This document shows, in pieces, positions 35,301 through 45,422 of a stretch of DNA of 64,000 nucleotides. The stretch covers positions 38,595,027-38,659,026 of the forward strand of contig NC_079491.1 of NCBI RefSeq assembly GCF_020520425.1. The letters are read 5' to 3'. Origin of the DNA: Spinacia oleracea. Lineage: Eukaryota > Streptophyta > Magnoliopsida > Caryophyllales > Amaranthaceae. Positions within the stretch are counted from its first letter, which is position 1. The number at the start of each line of letters is the position of its first letter. The notes under the pieces are model-generated. The model had not been told where the DNA came from and ran no database searches. It worked only from the letters and a program-made list of their open reading frames with translations. A program made the translations under genes and the position numbers.

Positions 35301-36545
35301 ATGCCAAAGTCCAAACCAAACACATCTTGCTTTTCCTATCCCCATCCTCCATGCCCATAACCAAACAGGTCGTAGATACTTTGTCAATCCTTGGGTTTAA
35401 CCTGCTAATTATTAATACTACACTAACAGCCCGTATGGTAGCCCATAACATTAATGAGTTTATATGCAATTTTGAAAGGAAAATCATATGCCAGTGTGAC
35501 ATTGTCCATTATAATGTATCTCCACCGCCCATACAAGTGTTTTTCTTACTCCCTCTGTTCCGAATTCATTTCCTCACTAGATATTTACACCCGTGTTAAA
35601 CTAATGCCCAATAGTTTATCATCCATTAATTTATTTATTTCGAAGCTTAACTAAAGTACTATTGAGCTGCCAAAATAAAAAAACAAGGTATCATTATCAC
35701 CTACCAAACGGACTGTCAATACATCAAATAATTACCGACATTTAGGCTCGTTTGGTCCGTTTGGTTTGGTGTAAAACGTTTTCAGTGTAAAGGAAAAACA
35801 CGATTCCAAACTAGTTTTTCTTTGGTTGTTTTCTTTTCCTTAAAAGAAATTGGGAGAAGATGGTGAAGGTTGAGGGAAAAAAAAGTGAGGTAATGAGGAA
35901 AGGTGGAAAGTTGATTTCCAGATGTTCAAATCAAAAAGGTTTTTCCACCTTCGAGAGTTATGAAAAATTGTTTTTCATCTCTTGTCGAATAGAAAATCAT
36001 TTTCCACAAAAATATTTTACAACCCGCTAAACGGAGCCCTAAAATAACCAAATGAAAAAAGAAAAAAAAAAGTACCTTAGTTGAAGCCTGTGTAGTCAAC
36101 ACGGCAGTGCACCCATCTTCAATGGTGAAGTTACATTTTATAGAGTCACCCTGTCCCCAAAAAATTACACAAATTCAGACCAAAAATATTATCACATAAA
36201 ACTCCTTAGAAAGGTTGGTGCGACAATTAAACAGGATCAAGGGAGTAAGATAGAATGCAGATAGGAGAGAGAAAGAAGAGCTTACAGAAACGATTCCACC
36301 TCCATAGCTAATAGAGTAAATCCACACACAATCAGCGTTTCGGTGACCCACCTGAAAAGGGTTTATATCAAAAGATGATTATGATTAACAGAAAATACTG
36401 GGAAAATCAAAACCCAACAATTTAAAACTTATAAAAAATTGAAAACCTTATTGGGTACAATGAATTTGATGGGATATTTGGAGAAACAGCGGGAGACAGT
36501 GGATTTGCCGCCGACTTTTGTCACTACTATTAACCCTGTTTCCAT
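20321..36545 (-). CDS. URED: Urease accessory protein D
   Basis: Accessory protein that, with UreF and UreG, forms the complex delivering nickel to apo-urease in the cytosol, so plants can recover nitrogen from urea. Eight exons, all GT-AG: 36545-36447, 36351-36286, 36150-36076, 35214-35170, 33227-32994, 31924-31842, 30049-29881 and 20437-20321. They total 888 bases (295 residues plus TGA). Diagnostic stretches: [18 protein letters not shown] (exon 1), [15 protein letters not shown] (2/3), [18 protein letters not shown] (3/4), [20 protein letters not shown] and [16 protein letters not shown] (5), [14 protein letters not shown] (6), [11 protein letters not shown] and [11 protein letters not shown] (7), and [20 protein letters not shown] (8). 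No frame break. Introns 4-7 are long; the last (29880-20438, about 9.4 kb) contains a 5.6-kb Gypsy remnant in the opposite orientation. A tiny upstream ORF abuts the start codon. Confidence 0.95.
20438..21361. other. URED intron 7, 3' part without recognisable feature
   Basis: AT-rich intronic DNA; no exon, gene or well-bounded repeat seen. Confidence 0.5.
21362..21601. mobile_element. Possible MITE in URED intron 7
   Basis: About 240 bp begins GGGAGTGTGGTTTG and ends CAAACACCCCC. The ends are imperfect inverted repeats, and the inside has mirrored 'ggtatgagtt' and 'aaactcat' motifs. No target duplication could be confirmed. Confidence 0.35.
21772..22322. mobile_element. Possible non-autonomous hAT-like element in URED intron 7
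   Basis: Ends TTGGGGATGAAAATG and ATTTCCATCCCTAT are imperfect inverted repeats of the type common in plant hAT derivatives. Subterminal 'acccgcatccat' motifs are repeated near both ends. No clear 8-bp duplication. Confidence 0.35.
22840..22950. repeat. Dispersed repeat fragment
   Basis: A short ATC/ATT run followed by a segment containing GCTCCCGCAAGAAGCGG and TTACCCCTGC. I recognise it as a high-copy plant repeat fragment, but I cannot assign it to a SINE or LINE family with confidence. Confidence 0.4.
22951..23369. other. URED intron 7, pyrimidine-rich stretch with an internal duplication
   Basis: Contains two copies of a roughly 33-bp segment starting CCATCTGGAGATTTATTGGG at 23238 and 23317, 79 bp apart. 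This may be the outer part of the adjoining Gypsy LTR, but no TG terminus or target duplication could be fixed. Confidence 0.4.
23500..25030 (+). pseudogene. Gypsy gag and protease remnant
   Basis: Broken frames show a gag helical N-terminus (about 23500-23800), a capsid-type block [13 protein letters not shown] to GDALKWYQW (23990-24110), then a CCHC knuckle [14 protein letters not shown] (about 24763-24804). A protease segment follows with [11 protein letters not shown] (about 24980-25012), where the active-site DSGA reads DPGA. The frame changes at least between the capsid and knuckle blocks. Catalytic-residue loss and frame breaks indicate a dead copy. Confidence 0.75.
25575..26031 (+). 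pseudogene. Gypsy reverse transcriptase, interrupted by a nested insertion
   Basis: Recognisable RT blocks: [19 protein letters not shown] (about 25660-25720), [27 protein letters not shown] (about 25790-25840), [11 protein letters not shown] and the catalytic region [11 protein letters not shown] (to about 26020). The usual Y/F-x-DD is present as FLDD. Coding stops at 26031, where a 1,055-bp insertion begins, and resumes at 27095 with the connection/RNase H domain. Several frame shifts occur before 25777. Confidence 0.8.
26032..27086. mobile_element. 1,055-bp insertion with 8-bp duplication inside the Gypsy RT
   Basis: Flanked by a perfect duplication CTCTTGAG (26024-26031 and 27087-27094). 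Removing the segment plus one duplicate restores continuity of RT similarity, so its limits are well defined. An 8-bp duplication suggests a hAT-superfamily element. The inverted ends are very short (CTTAG/CTAAG), although the right end CGGACCCTAAG looks hAT-like. The left half is packed with AGCGC-containing motifs (about 26040-26130 and 26395-26450); the right half is AT-rich. No transposase frame. Family unknown to me. Confidence 0.65.
27095..27780 (+). pseudogene. Gypsy RT connection and RNase H remnant
   Basis: After the nested insertion, translation resumes with [30 protein letters not shown] and [16 protein letters not shown] (about 27275-27325), then the RNase H start [18 protein letters not shown] (about 27460-27515) and a broken C-terminal part. 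At least two frame changes separate these blocks. Confidence 0.75.
27900..28880 (+). pseudogene. Gypsy integrase remnant, C-terminus deleted
   Basis: The zinc-binding HHCC start is seen as [20 protein letters not shown] (about 27975-28035), but the CxxC half is degraded. The catalytic core follows: [35 protein letters not shown] and [13 protein letters not shown], containing the two aspartates and the glutamate of DD35E. The C-terminal [13 protein letters not shown] motif (about 28815-28853) is present. Immediately after it the frame runs into LTR sequence at 28881, so any chromodomain is gone. The frame is broken between 28130 and 28190 and again near 28625. Confidence 0.75.
29002..29880. 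other. URED intron 7, 5' part without recognisable feature
   Basis: AT-rich intron sequence between the Gypsy remnant and exon 7. No independent gene seen. Confidence 0.5.
30050..31841. other. URED intron 6
   Basis: About 1.8 kb of AT-rich intron. A 166-codon plus-strand open frame (30169-30669) has no family resemblance and lies wholly within the intron, so I do not call it a gene. Confidence 0.55.
31925..32993. other. URED intron 5
   Basis: About 1.1 kb of intron with a short CA/TA microsatellite at about 32806-32840. Nothing else supported. Confidence 0.55.
33228..34856. other. URED intron 4, outside the MITE
   Basis: AT-rich intron with a poly-A run near 34159-34178. No gene seen. Confidence 0.5.
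34857..35097. mobile_element. Stowaway-type MITE in URED intron 4
   Basis: A 241-bp element has ends CTCCATCTGTTCC and GGAACGGAGGGAG, matching the CTCCCTCCGTCCC-type inverted repeats of Tc1/mariner Stowaway MITEs. It is flanked by TA on both sides (34855-34856 and 35098-35099). No coding capacity. Confidence 0.7.
35742..36043. mobile_element. MITE-like element in URED intron 3
   Basis: About 300 bp with inverted ends TTAGGCTCGTTTGGTCCG and CGCTAAACGGAGCCCTAA, typical of short plant DNA elements. A clear target duplication was not found. It ends about 30 bases before the exon 3 splice donor. Confidence 0.5.
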
Positions 36546-36557
36546 TCACTCCAGCAT
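36546..36557 (-). promoter_or_regulatory. Three-codon upstream ORF abutting the URED start codon
   Basis: On the minus strand ATG-CTG-GAG-TGA lies immediately before the ATG of URED with no intervening base. If the transcript starts upstream of 36557, ribosomes could terminate and reinitiate at the next codon. Choosing the second ATG as the true start rests on the [18 protein letters not shown]-terminus matching UreD proteins. Confidence 0.5.
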
Positions 36558-38496
36558 TTACCAAAATTGAATTTGAAAAATTATACTCTAAAGTTGAGTT
36601 ATATCTGAACTTGGATTTTTATTTGGCTAATCGATTTATCTCCTTAGACCGCTCAGCAATATGGCTACGGAGTAATTATATTGAATTTTAAATTTAACCC
36701 TAATTTTAATTTAACGAGGCGAGACTGAGAGTACCGGAAGGAAGGTACTCTCGCGCGTTAAAACAACTTCCTGCTCGCTTTTTGCGGTGGGGAGGGGGAA
36801 ATAACATTAGCTTTGTAAAAAATAACATGAAAGCCAGAATAACATACTAACTATATTTATAGGAAAATAACATAGGTTTAAAAGTATTTGTCTCTAAATT
36901 TTAAACGGCTTATGTTGCAAAAATGCATCAAATTTGAATCTAATGGACTGAAATATAGTTTAAAATATAATAAAAAGTAAAAGGGTGAAGAGAAAGAAAT
37001 AGAAAAAGTAGGTACTTTCGAAGAAAACAAAAATAATACTTCTTTCGTTCCGGAAATATTGCACCATTTGTTTTTTACATTTTTCGCACTACGACTTTGG
37101 CCATTTATTGTGATTTGTACGTAATGAAATTTTATTCATGTGGATCATGTTAGATCCATATCGATATATATTTTCTAAATATTAATTTTTTTATAATTTT
37201 TACTTAGACACGATTTGAGAATTAAGAGTCAAAGTAATGGTTAGAGAAGTAAAGTCAACCATGGTGAGATATTTTCCGAACAGATGAAATATAAGGTTTA
37301 TAAAAAGTAACGTGGAAGAAAAATATAACATAATTCAAGGAAAATAACATAAGTTGAAACTTATATAAATATATTTCACAAAATTTGTAACAAATCTGAA
37401 TTAATGAAATAAAATGTAATTTTGAGAATAATAATTTTAATGAAAATTTGACATGAATAATTTCAATTGTCACTCACTTTCTAAAAATAATCCCGGCTTA
37501 GGATTATTTTAGAATAATACAAACTTTTGGAGTTAATCTTATCAAAATAATCAGAAATCTTATTTTTCTGTCATTACTAAACCATTTTGGGTCTATAGTA
37601 CATCGGCAAATTGATAGTTTAGATTATTTTAAGAAGATATACACGAAAGTTGGGATTATTCCAAAATAATCCAAAGTTGGAATTATTTTGAGAAGATTAG
37701 TGAAAGTTGGGATTATTTATGTCTTATTTATTTTAATTGTGGTTATGTACTACTCTATTTTTATTTGTTATATGTTCTTTTATTTATTAATTTTTTTTAA
37801 TAAAGTAACATAGGAGTTAAATAAAATAACATTGCAAAAGTAAAAATTAACATGTGTACTAATAAAGAAAACATGAATACAATGAAAAATAATATTATTT
37901 GAATGGAAAATAATAACTTGTTAAAAGAATTCAGTATATAAAAAATATATTTTTTTAATTGATTTAACATATTAAATGTTAATGACCATACATATATTAA
38001 CGTATTTCTTAAATATATGATAAAGCAACATAATATAACATATTTTAAAAAAATGTGCTAATGACAATAAGTAGCATGCTTATGAAAATTAATAACGTGT
38101 TAAAATAAACAACTAACACAATGATACTAGCAAAGTAATGTAATAATATGACATCATTAGTTTACATTATGGACTTAAAACTATATAACACTTTATATTG
38201 TAAATCCCAAATATAAAAATAAATTAAATCCCTAAACATATGTAGAACTAAACATATGTTCAAGAATATTTTTCTTCTTGATCGTAACTTCATATATGTT
38301 TAACATATAATATAGGTTTGCTCCTCATCTGGTGGTGTCATACATTCCTCTTGAGCATCATTATTATTGATGTGCAATATCGATCATATACTCAACCTTG
38401 TGAGCATCATTTCTTTCCCTAGCTTTCTTTTCTTGGTTGTCCCTTCTGGTTCAGATTTTGGTTTAGTCGTTACACCATTCTTCCCATGCTTTTCAC
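36558..38496. other. URED upstream region and AT-rich intergenic DNA
   Basis: The first few hundred bases should contain the URED promoter, but no TATA box could be assigned with confidence. The rest is very AT-rich, with mirrored 'gggattatt'/'aataatcc' motifs near 37480-37730 that may be a decayed MITE. No gene seen. Confidence 0.45.
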
Positions 38497-39406
38497 TAGG
38501 GGTGTTCAAAAATACCCGACCCGCATTACCCGACCCGCTGACCCGATACAAATAAAGCGGATAATATGCTGATTTTTAAAAATTAAATGGGCCGGGTACC
38601 CGACCCGATAAAAATCGCGGGTACCGGGTCGGGGCATGGGCCGCCCTTTTCACTTCACGGGTACCCGAATATACCCGTTAAAAAAAATCTCGTTTTTTGG
38701 GTACAGACGTACAGGTACAACGCAAAGCAAAGCTCAAAAGCCCAAACATGAAACAACTTTAGTCTTTAGGGTTTCATTTCTCCGCCCACACACTCAAAGA
38801 TTCAAAGTCTCAAACCCTCTCTGGCTCTCTCAGTTCCTCACTGTCTCGCTCACGGCTCTCCTCACTCTCTCGCTCACGGTTCTCCTCATTCCTCACTCTC
38901 ACGCTCAGTCGACCACCGCAAGATGTTATTTGTCGCCTAAGAAACTGAAGAATTTCCGGCAAGGTTTTCTTTTTCCAACAAGGTTTCACCGCTGATTTAG
39001 GTGTGCTAGTGTGCTACTTCCTACTGCTGTGCTTGTGCCTGTGTGCACTATGCTATGAATTATTTTAAGTATTTTGAATTTTTAGTTTTTAAGTGTTCTT
39101 GATTTCTGCAATTTGGCAGTAAACTAAAGTATGAGAATTGTTTACATGAGAATGAGAGTTTAAATTATTGTGAATTATTTACTGGCAATGTGACAGTAAG
39201 CTAAAGTATGTGACAAAATCTTAAATTATGCATGAGAATTATTTTCAAAGTATAAGAATTTTTTTTAATAAATAAACCGGGTACCCATGACCCGACCCGG
39301 AATAACCGGGTACCCGGTTATTCCGGGTCGGGTCATGGGCCGAAAAATTAACTACCCGGAAGTCCGGGTACCCGTATTTTCGGGTACCCGGTAATGAACA
39401 CCCCTA
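38497..39406. mobile_element. Non-autonomous hAT transposon, 910 bp
   Basis: Inverted termini TAGGGGTGTTCA and TGAACACCCCTA are flanked by a perfect 8-bp duplication CTTTTCAC (38489-38496 and 39407-39414). Both subterminal regions are rich in repeated CCCGACCCG/CGGGTACCCG motifs, which pair with each other and would be transposase-binding or hairpin-forming sequences in this superfamily. The interior holds no transposase frame; an open stretch (38636-38995) is low-complexity. Confidence 0.85.
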
Positions 39407-39414
39407 CTTTTCAC

Positions 39415-39740
39415 CGGCAACCAAAACTATCGGTTCTGGACTTCTGATTCCTCAAGAACAGGACCAAGACCTTAAAGTTTTCTTCTCTTTCTTTTCTCTG
39501 CGGCCTCCGCTTTTGAAATTTTTACAACTACTCCCTTCCAGCTTTCATTTTCTTTTGAGGTATACAAATATGTAAATATCATGTCATATGTCTAACATGT
39601 GGCTAGGCATGAGTCAGGACGGGAGCTTGCAAGTAATGACGAGGGAATTAGACTTAAGACAGGAGGAAGTCATAAGTTAAGACGCGTCACATGTTTGAAA
39701 GCAACTTGAGCTCTAACATGTGGCTAGGCGTGACCCTTTT
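39415..39740. other. Left flank of the minisatellite
   Basis: Contains two copies of a segment with TCTAACATGTGGCTAGGC (near 39591 and 39713) and scattered first minisatellite-like units. No gene seen. Confidence 0.4.
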
Positions 39741-39918
39741 GGACGAGGGCATGTAAGTCCTGATGGGAGCTTGCAAGTCCTGATGGAAACATGCAAGTCC
39801 TGACTAGGTGCTTTGCATGTCCTGATGGCAGCATGCAAGTCCTGACTGGGATCTTTCAGTCCTTACGGGGAGCTTGCAGTCCTGTCGGGGAGCTTGCAAG
39901 TGTTGACGGGGAGCTTGC
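39741..39918. repeat. 20-21-bp minisatellite, left part
   Basis: About nine units of AGCTTGCAAGTCCTGAYGGG type. The array is interrupted at CTTGC by the Copia insertion and continues at 59837. Confidence 0.85.
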
Positions 39919-40415
39919 TGTTAGGTTATGGCAAATATAAAACATATATTTCATGCGGAAAAACCATAAAGCCAAGAATCCAAATTAATTGTCACATAGT
40001 CAATTAGCATAATTTAGGATACATACATGTGACACGTGCCTTCCCTAGCTTCTCCCGAACCGAACAAGAACAAGTTTAGGACTCCAAGTGTCGTCCCTCC
40101 GTAGATAGTCCACAACACGTTCGGATCCGCCTTAGATTTAATTAACTAGAATATTATCTAAGGTTTTATGTTATTCAAAAGCTTAATTATTTTGGCAAAT
40201 TATTAAGTTAGTTTAAACTTAAAAATATATGAATACTTGTGATTGATGTGTTATAAATTGTGATTATGTATCACATATTTATAGGGAGGAAATATCGGAC
40301 TTAGATTTCCACTAGGATTCAATTTACTAATTCGATTAGAATTCTACTAAAATTAATCCTTTTGAATTAAGTGTTTAATCAAACAACTAACTCTTGTGGA
40401 TTTAGGAAAACCATT

Positions 40416-42825
40416 GATGAGTGACATTTATGTCACTCCTAGGGGTAGTTTTTAGGTACTTTTTTAGGTTATTTTCTTATATTTTAGTCTATTATTATCC
40501 CTTTTAGCATTTATTTCTTATTTTATTATTTTATAGTTTAACTAATATTTTTATCGATTTTTATTAATTTTTAGGACTTATTTTCGTAATTTATTTATTT
40601 TCTTTGTTTCGATAATTTTATAGAGTAATTATTTTAGTTTTCGATATTTATTTTCTATTTTTCTCTATTTAGTTATTAATTTTAATTTTAATATTATTAT
40701 TGTTATTTATTTCATTTTATTTTATTTTTCTATTTTTGTCTCTCTCCTATTTTCCATTTTTATTTTGTGTAGGTGCATGTCGTTCGGAATTCGGAATACA
40801 AGCTTAAAGACCGGTCAAGAAAAGTCAACGGCTCAAAGAACAACACACTCCTATCCTACACCACCTTATTTGTCTATCCTACACCACACCTCACATCAAC
40901 CCCTCCTTGCTGGCTGCCCTTCCTCACCAGCACTGCAGTTGTCTTCTCACCTCAAACCCACTACAATCACACACGCTCCTTCCTCGCCCAATATCACAGC
41001 AACACACAACCAATCAAAATCACAGCCAAAACTCGCCCAAAACTGCAGCCAATTGCATCGTAAAACAGAGCAAAAACAGAGAAATAGGTTTGGTCGAACC
41101 CGAATAGAGTTCGACCGAACTCGGAATTTACAGAAGCTACTGTCAATTTGAAGTTCGCCCAAACCACTACGGAGTTCGCCCGAACCTCCATTAAAGTTTG
41201 ACCGAACTTTTGGGCGCTCAATTGTTGTACGGAATTAATGAAGTCACGTGGATGCGCTCGTGGTTGAAGTTGGTGGCTTCGGTACGCCGTCGTACCTGGG
41301 TGAAATCAAGGGTTGCGATTTGATTGAAGGTCGTGATCGATTGTGGTTGATGACTGATTAAGGATGAACGGTGGAGGATGATGGCTGAACGGCGGTGCGG
41401 TGCAGCGAACAGGAGGAGGGTGCAGCGAATTCGAGAAGCAGGGGATCGCAGCATACAAGGATCAACGAAGATTGGATGATTAGATGGACGGTGATGATGA
41501 TTGTTGATGATGGGCGGCGTCGAAGACTCGAAGGAGCGGAGAACTGAGAAACAAAAATGACGAAGGGAAAGGGGGTTTCTGACATTCATTTTGGGGGATT
41601 TTATTTCCTTTTCATTTTTTCCTTTTATTCTCTTTTCACTTTTATTTTCTCTTTTAATTTTCTCTCTTATTTTCTTTGTTCTTTTCTTTTCCTCTCTTTT
41701 TAATTCCTTTTATTCCTTTTCCTTTTCTTTTCCTTTTATCTTTTCCTTAATTCTTTTTAATTCTTTTTCAGATTTTCTCTTCCCTTTTTATTTTTCCTTT
41801 TTATTTTCATTTTAGGCTTTTAGTATAAATACTCATTTTGGGAAACTTCATTACCATGTAAATATTTAGTTTTTCTCTCATTTTTTTAGGGTTTATGCTT
41901 AGTTTTTAAGAGAAAGAAAGTGATGAAAATCAATGGAAAAATTGGGGCTTTTGAATTGAAGTGTGGCAATTTTGTTCAAGATTTCCACCATTAATCAATG
42001 AAAAATTTCTTACTCTCTCTCCTCATTTATTTCTTTATTTATTGTTTTTATTTATTTGTTTAATTAGTTTAATGGTTTTTGTTTAGTTTAATGATTCATG
42101 TTTAGATTAGTTGTTATTAATGTTTAGAATCATGTTTTTAGTTGTTAATTTCGTTAAATTTCATATTTTTATGTTTATGGAGTAGTGTTGTTGGTTAGGG
42201 TTTGGGTGAAAACTCAACCATGATTGGTTTGGGTGTTTGTGATTAGAAATTAGGGATTTTCATGATTAAATTATTACGTGTTTAAGCATTTCCGATACAT
42301 GTTGCATTTAACTTGATCAATTAAGTGTTTCATGATTGCTTGGAGTAGTTTAGTTGGGTTGGAAAGGGATTAAAGACCTAAACTTGACTATTTGGTTGAA
42401 TTGGGACTTTGATTTACCCCGGTATGATAGGGTAGAACGGGAGTTCATCCTTGATGCTTAGGGAAATTGCTCGCAAGTCGGGAGATAGTTGGAGCTATTT
42501 GTGAATTCAACGCTTATCGTGTAGTGCTTGTGAATCTTCCCCGTTTTCAATTCTTTTATGTCCATTCCATGATTTGTTGTTGTTTGACCCATTCCCTAAT
42601 CTCGTTTACTTTTGGTTTCTTAGTTTAGTTTAATTAGTTTTAGTCTATTAGGATTTTCCAAAACCCCGTTTTGACCTAGATTGTTGTTCGATTAGCATAA
42701 ATTAGCGCACCTTAGTCCTTGTGGATTCCGACCCTTGCTTACCGCTTTACTTGTGTTTAGTGGTTAGTTTAGGTAATTTGTTTGATTAGGAGAGACTAGT
42801 AACGACCTAGTTTCTACCTTGATCA
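40416..42825 (+). mobile_element. Solo LTR of an Athila/Tat-like Gypsy element nested in the Copia 3' LTR
   Basis: A 2,410-bp segment beginning TGATGAGTGAC and ending CTTGATCA has the perfect 5-bp duplication ACCAT on both sides (40411-40415 and 42826-42830). The matching 5' LTR at 58428-59836 lacks it. It contains a TATA box (41824-41831) and, near the 3' end, a CCTTGTGGATTCCGACCC block of the type I associate with Athila/Tat LTRs. It holds no PBS, PPT or coding domain, so it is best read as the product of LTR-LTR recombination. Confidence 0.85.
41824..41831 (+). promoter_or_regulatory. TATA box of the solo LTR at 40416-42825
   Basis: TATAAATA precedes a T-rich stretch and marks the probable transcription direction of this LTR as plus. 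Confidence 0.5.
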
Positions 42826-43816
42826 ACCATTAATCGAACAATCTTAAGCGTCTAAGGATTCGTAGCATCGCACGAACACACACACACACACACACACACG
42901 CAGCCCACGAAGGGGCGCGCTGTGCGCGGCTCGACCCAACAATGCTGGCAGCACGCGACCCATTGCTTTGGCGCTGCTGCTGGCCTGCCTTGCCTTGCTC
43001 GGCTGGGCCTGGCCTTGCTCCGTGCTCGGTTGGGCCTGCCTTGCTTGGTTGGGCTCGCTGCTGCTGCTTGCTCGTTGTGCGGGCTTCGCTAGGCGTGGGC
43101 CTGGCTTCGTGCTAGGCCTTGCGTCTAGCAAGCTCGTCCGATGTTTATTTCATACGTCGCACTTCCGATTCGTTTTCCGATTCTGGAATTCATTTCCGAT
43201 TCAAACAATATTTAATATTTCCGATTCCGGGATTTATTTCCGTGATTTATTTCCGTTTCAAAAAAATATTTAATATTTTCGATTCCGGAATTTATTTCCG
43301 ATTACGATAATATTTCCGATTCTGGCAATATTTCCGTTTCCGGCAATATTTCCGATTCCGACAATATTTCCATTTCCAATAATATTTTCCGATAAGTACC
43401 ATGTTTCCGTTTCCCGCAACATCTATGACTTGGATAATATTTATATTTATGTTACGATCCATATTTCCGTTTCCGGACAATATCTTCGTTTCCGGAGTAT
43501 TCATATTTTGCCTTTTGACGATTTCAGTTCCCACTGGAACTGAGATCCGTCGATTCCGAATATTCATAAATGGACTATTTAATTCACTTAAATACTTGAT
43601 CCCTTCACGTACTATTTTTGTGACCCTACGAGTTCAGTCAAGAGTAAGCCGGGGATTAATATTATTAATTCCACTCGAACTGAAGCGACCTCTAGCTAGG
43701 CATTCAGCTCACTTGATCTCACTGAATTATTAACTTGCATAATTAATTAATACTGAACCGCATTTATTAGACTTAGCATTGAATGCATACTTGGACCAAG
43801 GGCATTATTTCCTTTA

Positions 43817-45422
43817 GTCTCCCACTTGTCCTTACGGACAAGTGTGCATTGCCTAATTCCTTTGTCGCTTGATGCTTGCTCATGAACATAAGGTAAGAGT
43901 AGTCATCCTATTATGTCCAGAGGTATTTCTCGGTTTCAGATTTCAACTGATCAAATGAAAAGATAATCATAGCCTATGATTCATCTGAGCACGGCCATGC
44001 ATTTTTTCAGTTTCTAGCTTTCCGAGTGGCCTTGTACAACTTTCAACATCTCATCCTGATTTATGGGAGGACAATCCAAATCTTGTGATCTTGAGGTTAG
44101 ACTTCGTTTGATAGGTGATTACATGATCGTTGCCGTTATAGCCTCCTTTTACGGTGTGACGGTTGACAACGTCAAAGTAACCAGTTTACAAACAAGTAAT
44201 CTCAAATCACTCAGGTATTGAGGATTAGTGTCTAATAATGTAATGAAATTTACTTATCACAGATTTTCATCTCTTACAGTAAAGTTTCATAGGTCTGTCC
44301 GATACTAGTCTTCTCAAAGTAAGTATCTATGCAAATGATTGCGACATTGCCATGTCCACATAGTTCAAGAAACAGAACTACTAGTCATCTTGCATTCTAG
44401 TCGTCTAGCGTTTTCTATGCGTCCACCTTTATAGAAAACTTTCGACCAGGGACCATTTTCAACTTTTGACATTCAAGTTCACTTGATAGACATTTGTTAG
44501 TCACATGACTGGTCCTGACAGTCTATCTTGAATATACTTGTCAAATTTGAATGGACTCATCATTTAATACTAAACCAAGATTAAATGGAATATGAAAATA
44601 AATTTCATATATGATAAATGTTCAACCCCGATGTTTTACAACCATGGGCCCTAACCTATCTTTAAAACAACTAATGTAATTCAAAACTATGCTTGATTTC
44701 CGGTGCCACAATGTGAGTGTTGTTTCTCACTTGTTGCATAGGTTTAGTTATCATGCTTTGCCAATCTTAATATCCTTTTCATCGAATGTTCTTTGAGATA
44801 GATGATAAGATCTTTTGAGTATGTTTATTTTGTGATCTAGTATTTCTTGCTACAATAGTGGTTCTACGCATTTTGCAATGAAGAACCATCAAGCTAAGTC
44901 AGCAGACATGTGATCTACCCAAGTTCAGTGAATAACTCTTTAACATAAACAACTTTGTTTCATTGCTTCTTAGGCAACAATTACTTTTACTTCAACTATA
45001 TAGGTTGCTAGTGATGCTTTGTTTGGATTTACTTATCCAAACAGTTCATAGATATGTGGAAGACTTTCCATCTGTATCTCAGAACATAGAAATTATTATT
45101 TTAATTTCCCACGCAACAACTCATGGTCTCCAATCCATGTTGCCATTTCAAACCACGATGCGTATAGCTCCTTTTTGCCAATGGTTAACTCCAACAGATC
45201 TTGCTTGATCATTTGCCAGTGTTTATGCGTGTAGCACCAATATTTAGCATATCTTTATTTCCTTGAATCAAGAACTATTCCTATGTACCTTTTCAAGTAC
45301 CATAAGTTTTCTTGATCTCAATCTTGTTGATCTTCACTTAGATCAATAGAGATTGGTATATGTTCGTCATGCCTAAAGCCATAAGCTAGATACATTTTTG
45401 GCGATCCTTATATTATATCATA
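43817..45422 (-). other. Copia B internal DNA, 3' part (PPT side)
   Basis: Begins at the LTR with the reverse complement of a purine tract (GTGGGAGAC on the minus strand) and then mirrors 5219 to about 3630 of the left Copia copy. No open frame of note. Confidence 0.7.

Larger units (their letters stand above)
39919..43816 (-). repeat. 3' LTR of Copia element B, interrupted
   Basis: Runs TGTTAGG at 39919 to 43816, where the expected terminal TG of the minus-strand LTR reads TA. Without the 2,410-bp solo LTR and its duplicate the length is about 1,483 bp. Includes the 18-bp sub-repeat block (about 43150-43500) and a GC-rich segment following an AC dinucleotide run (42878-42899). Confidence 0.9.

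Noticed and set aside
38280-39560. Lysine-rich minus-strand stretch on both sides of the 910-bp hAT element, looked at as an interrupted exon
   Set aside because: Joining the flanks gives only short low-complexity frames with stops; no family could be named.
41591-41815. Phenylalanine/serine-rich 74-codon frame
   Set aside because: Produced by a T-rich stretch upstream of the solo LTR's TATA box; low complexity only.
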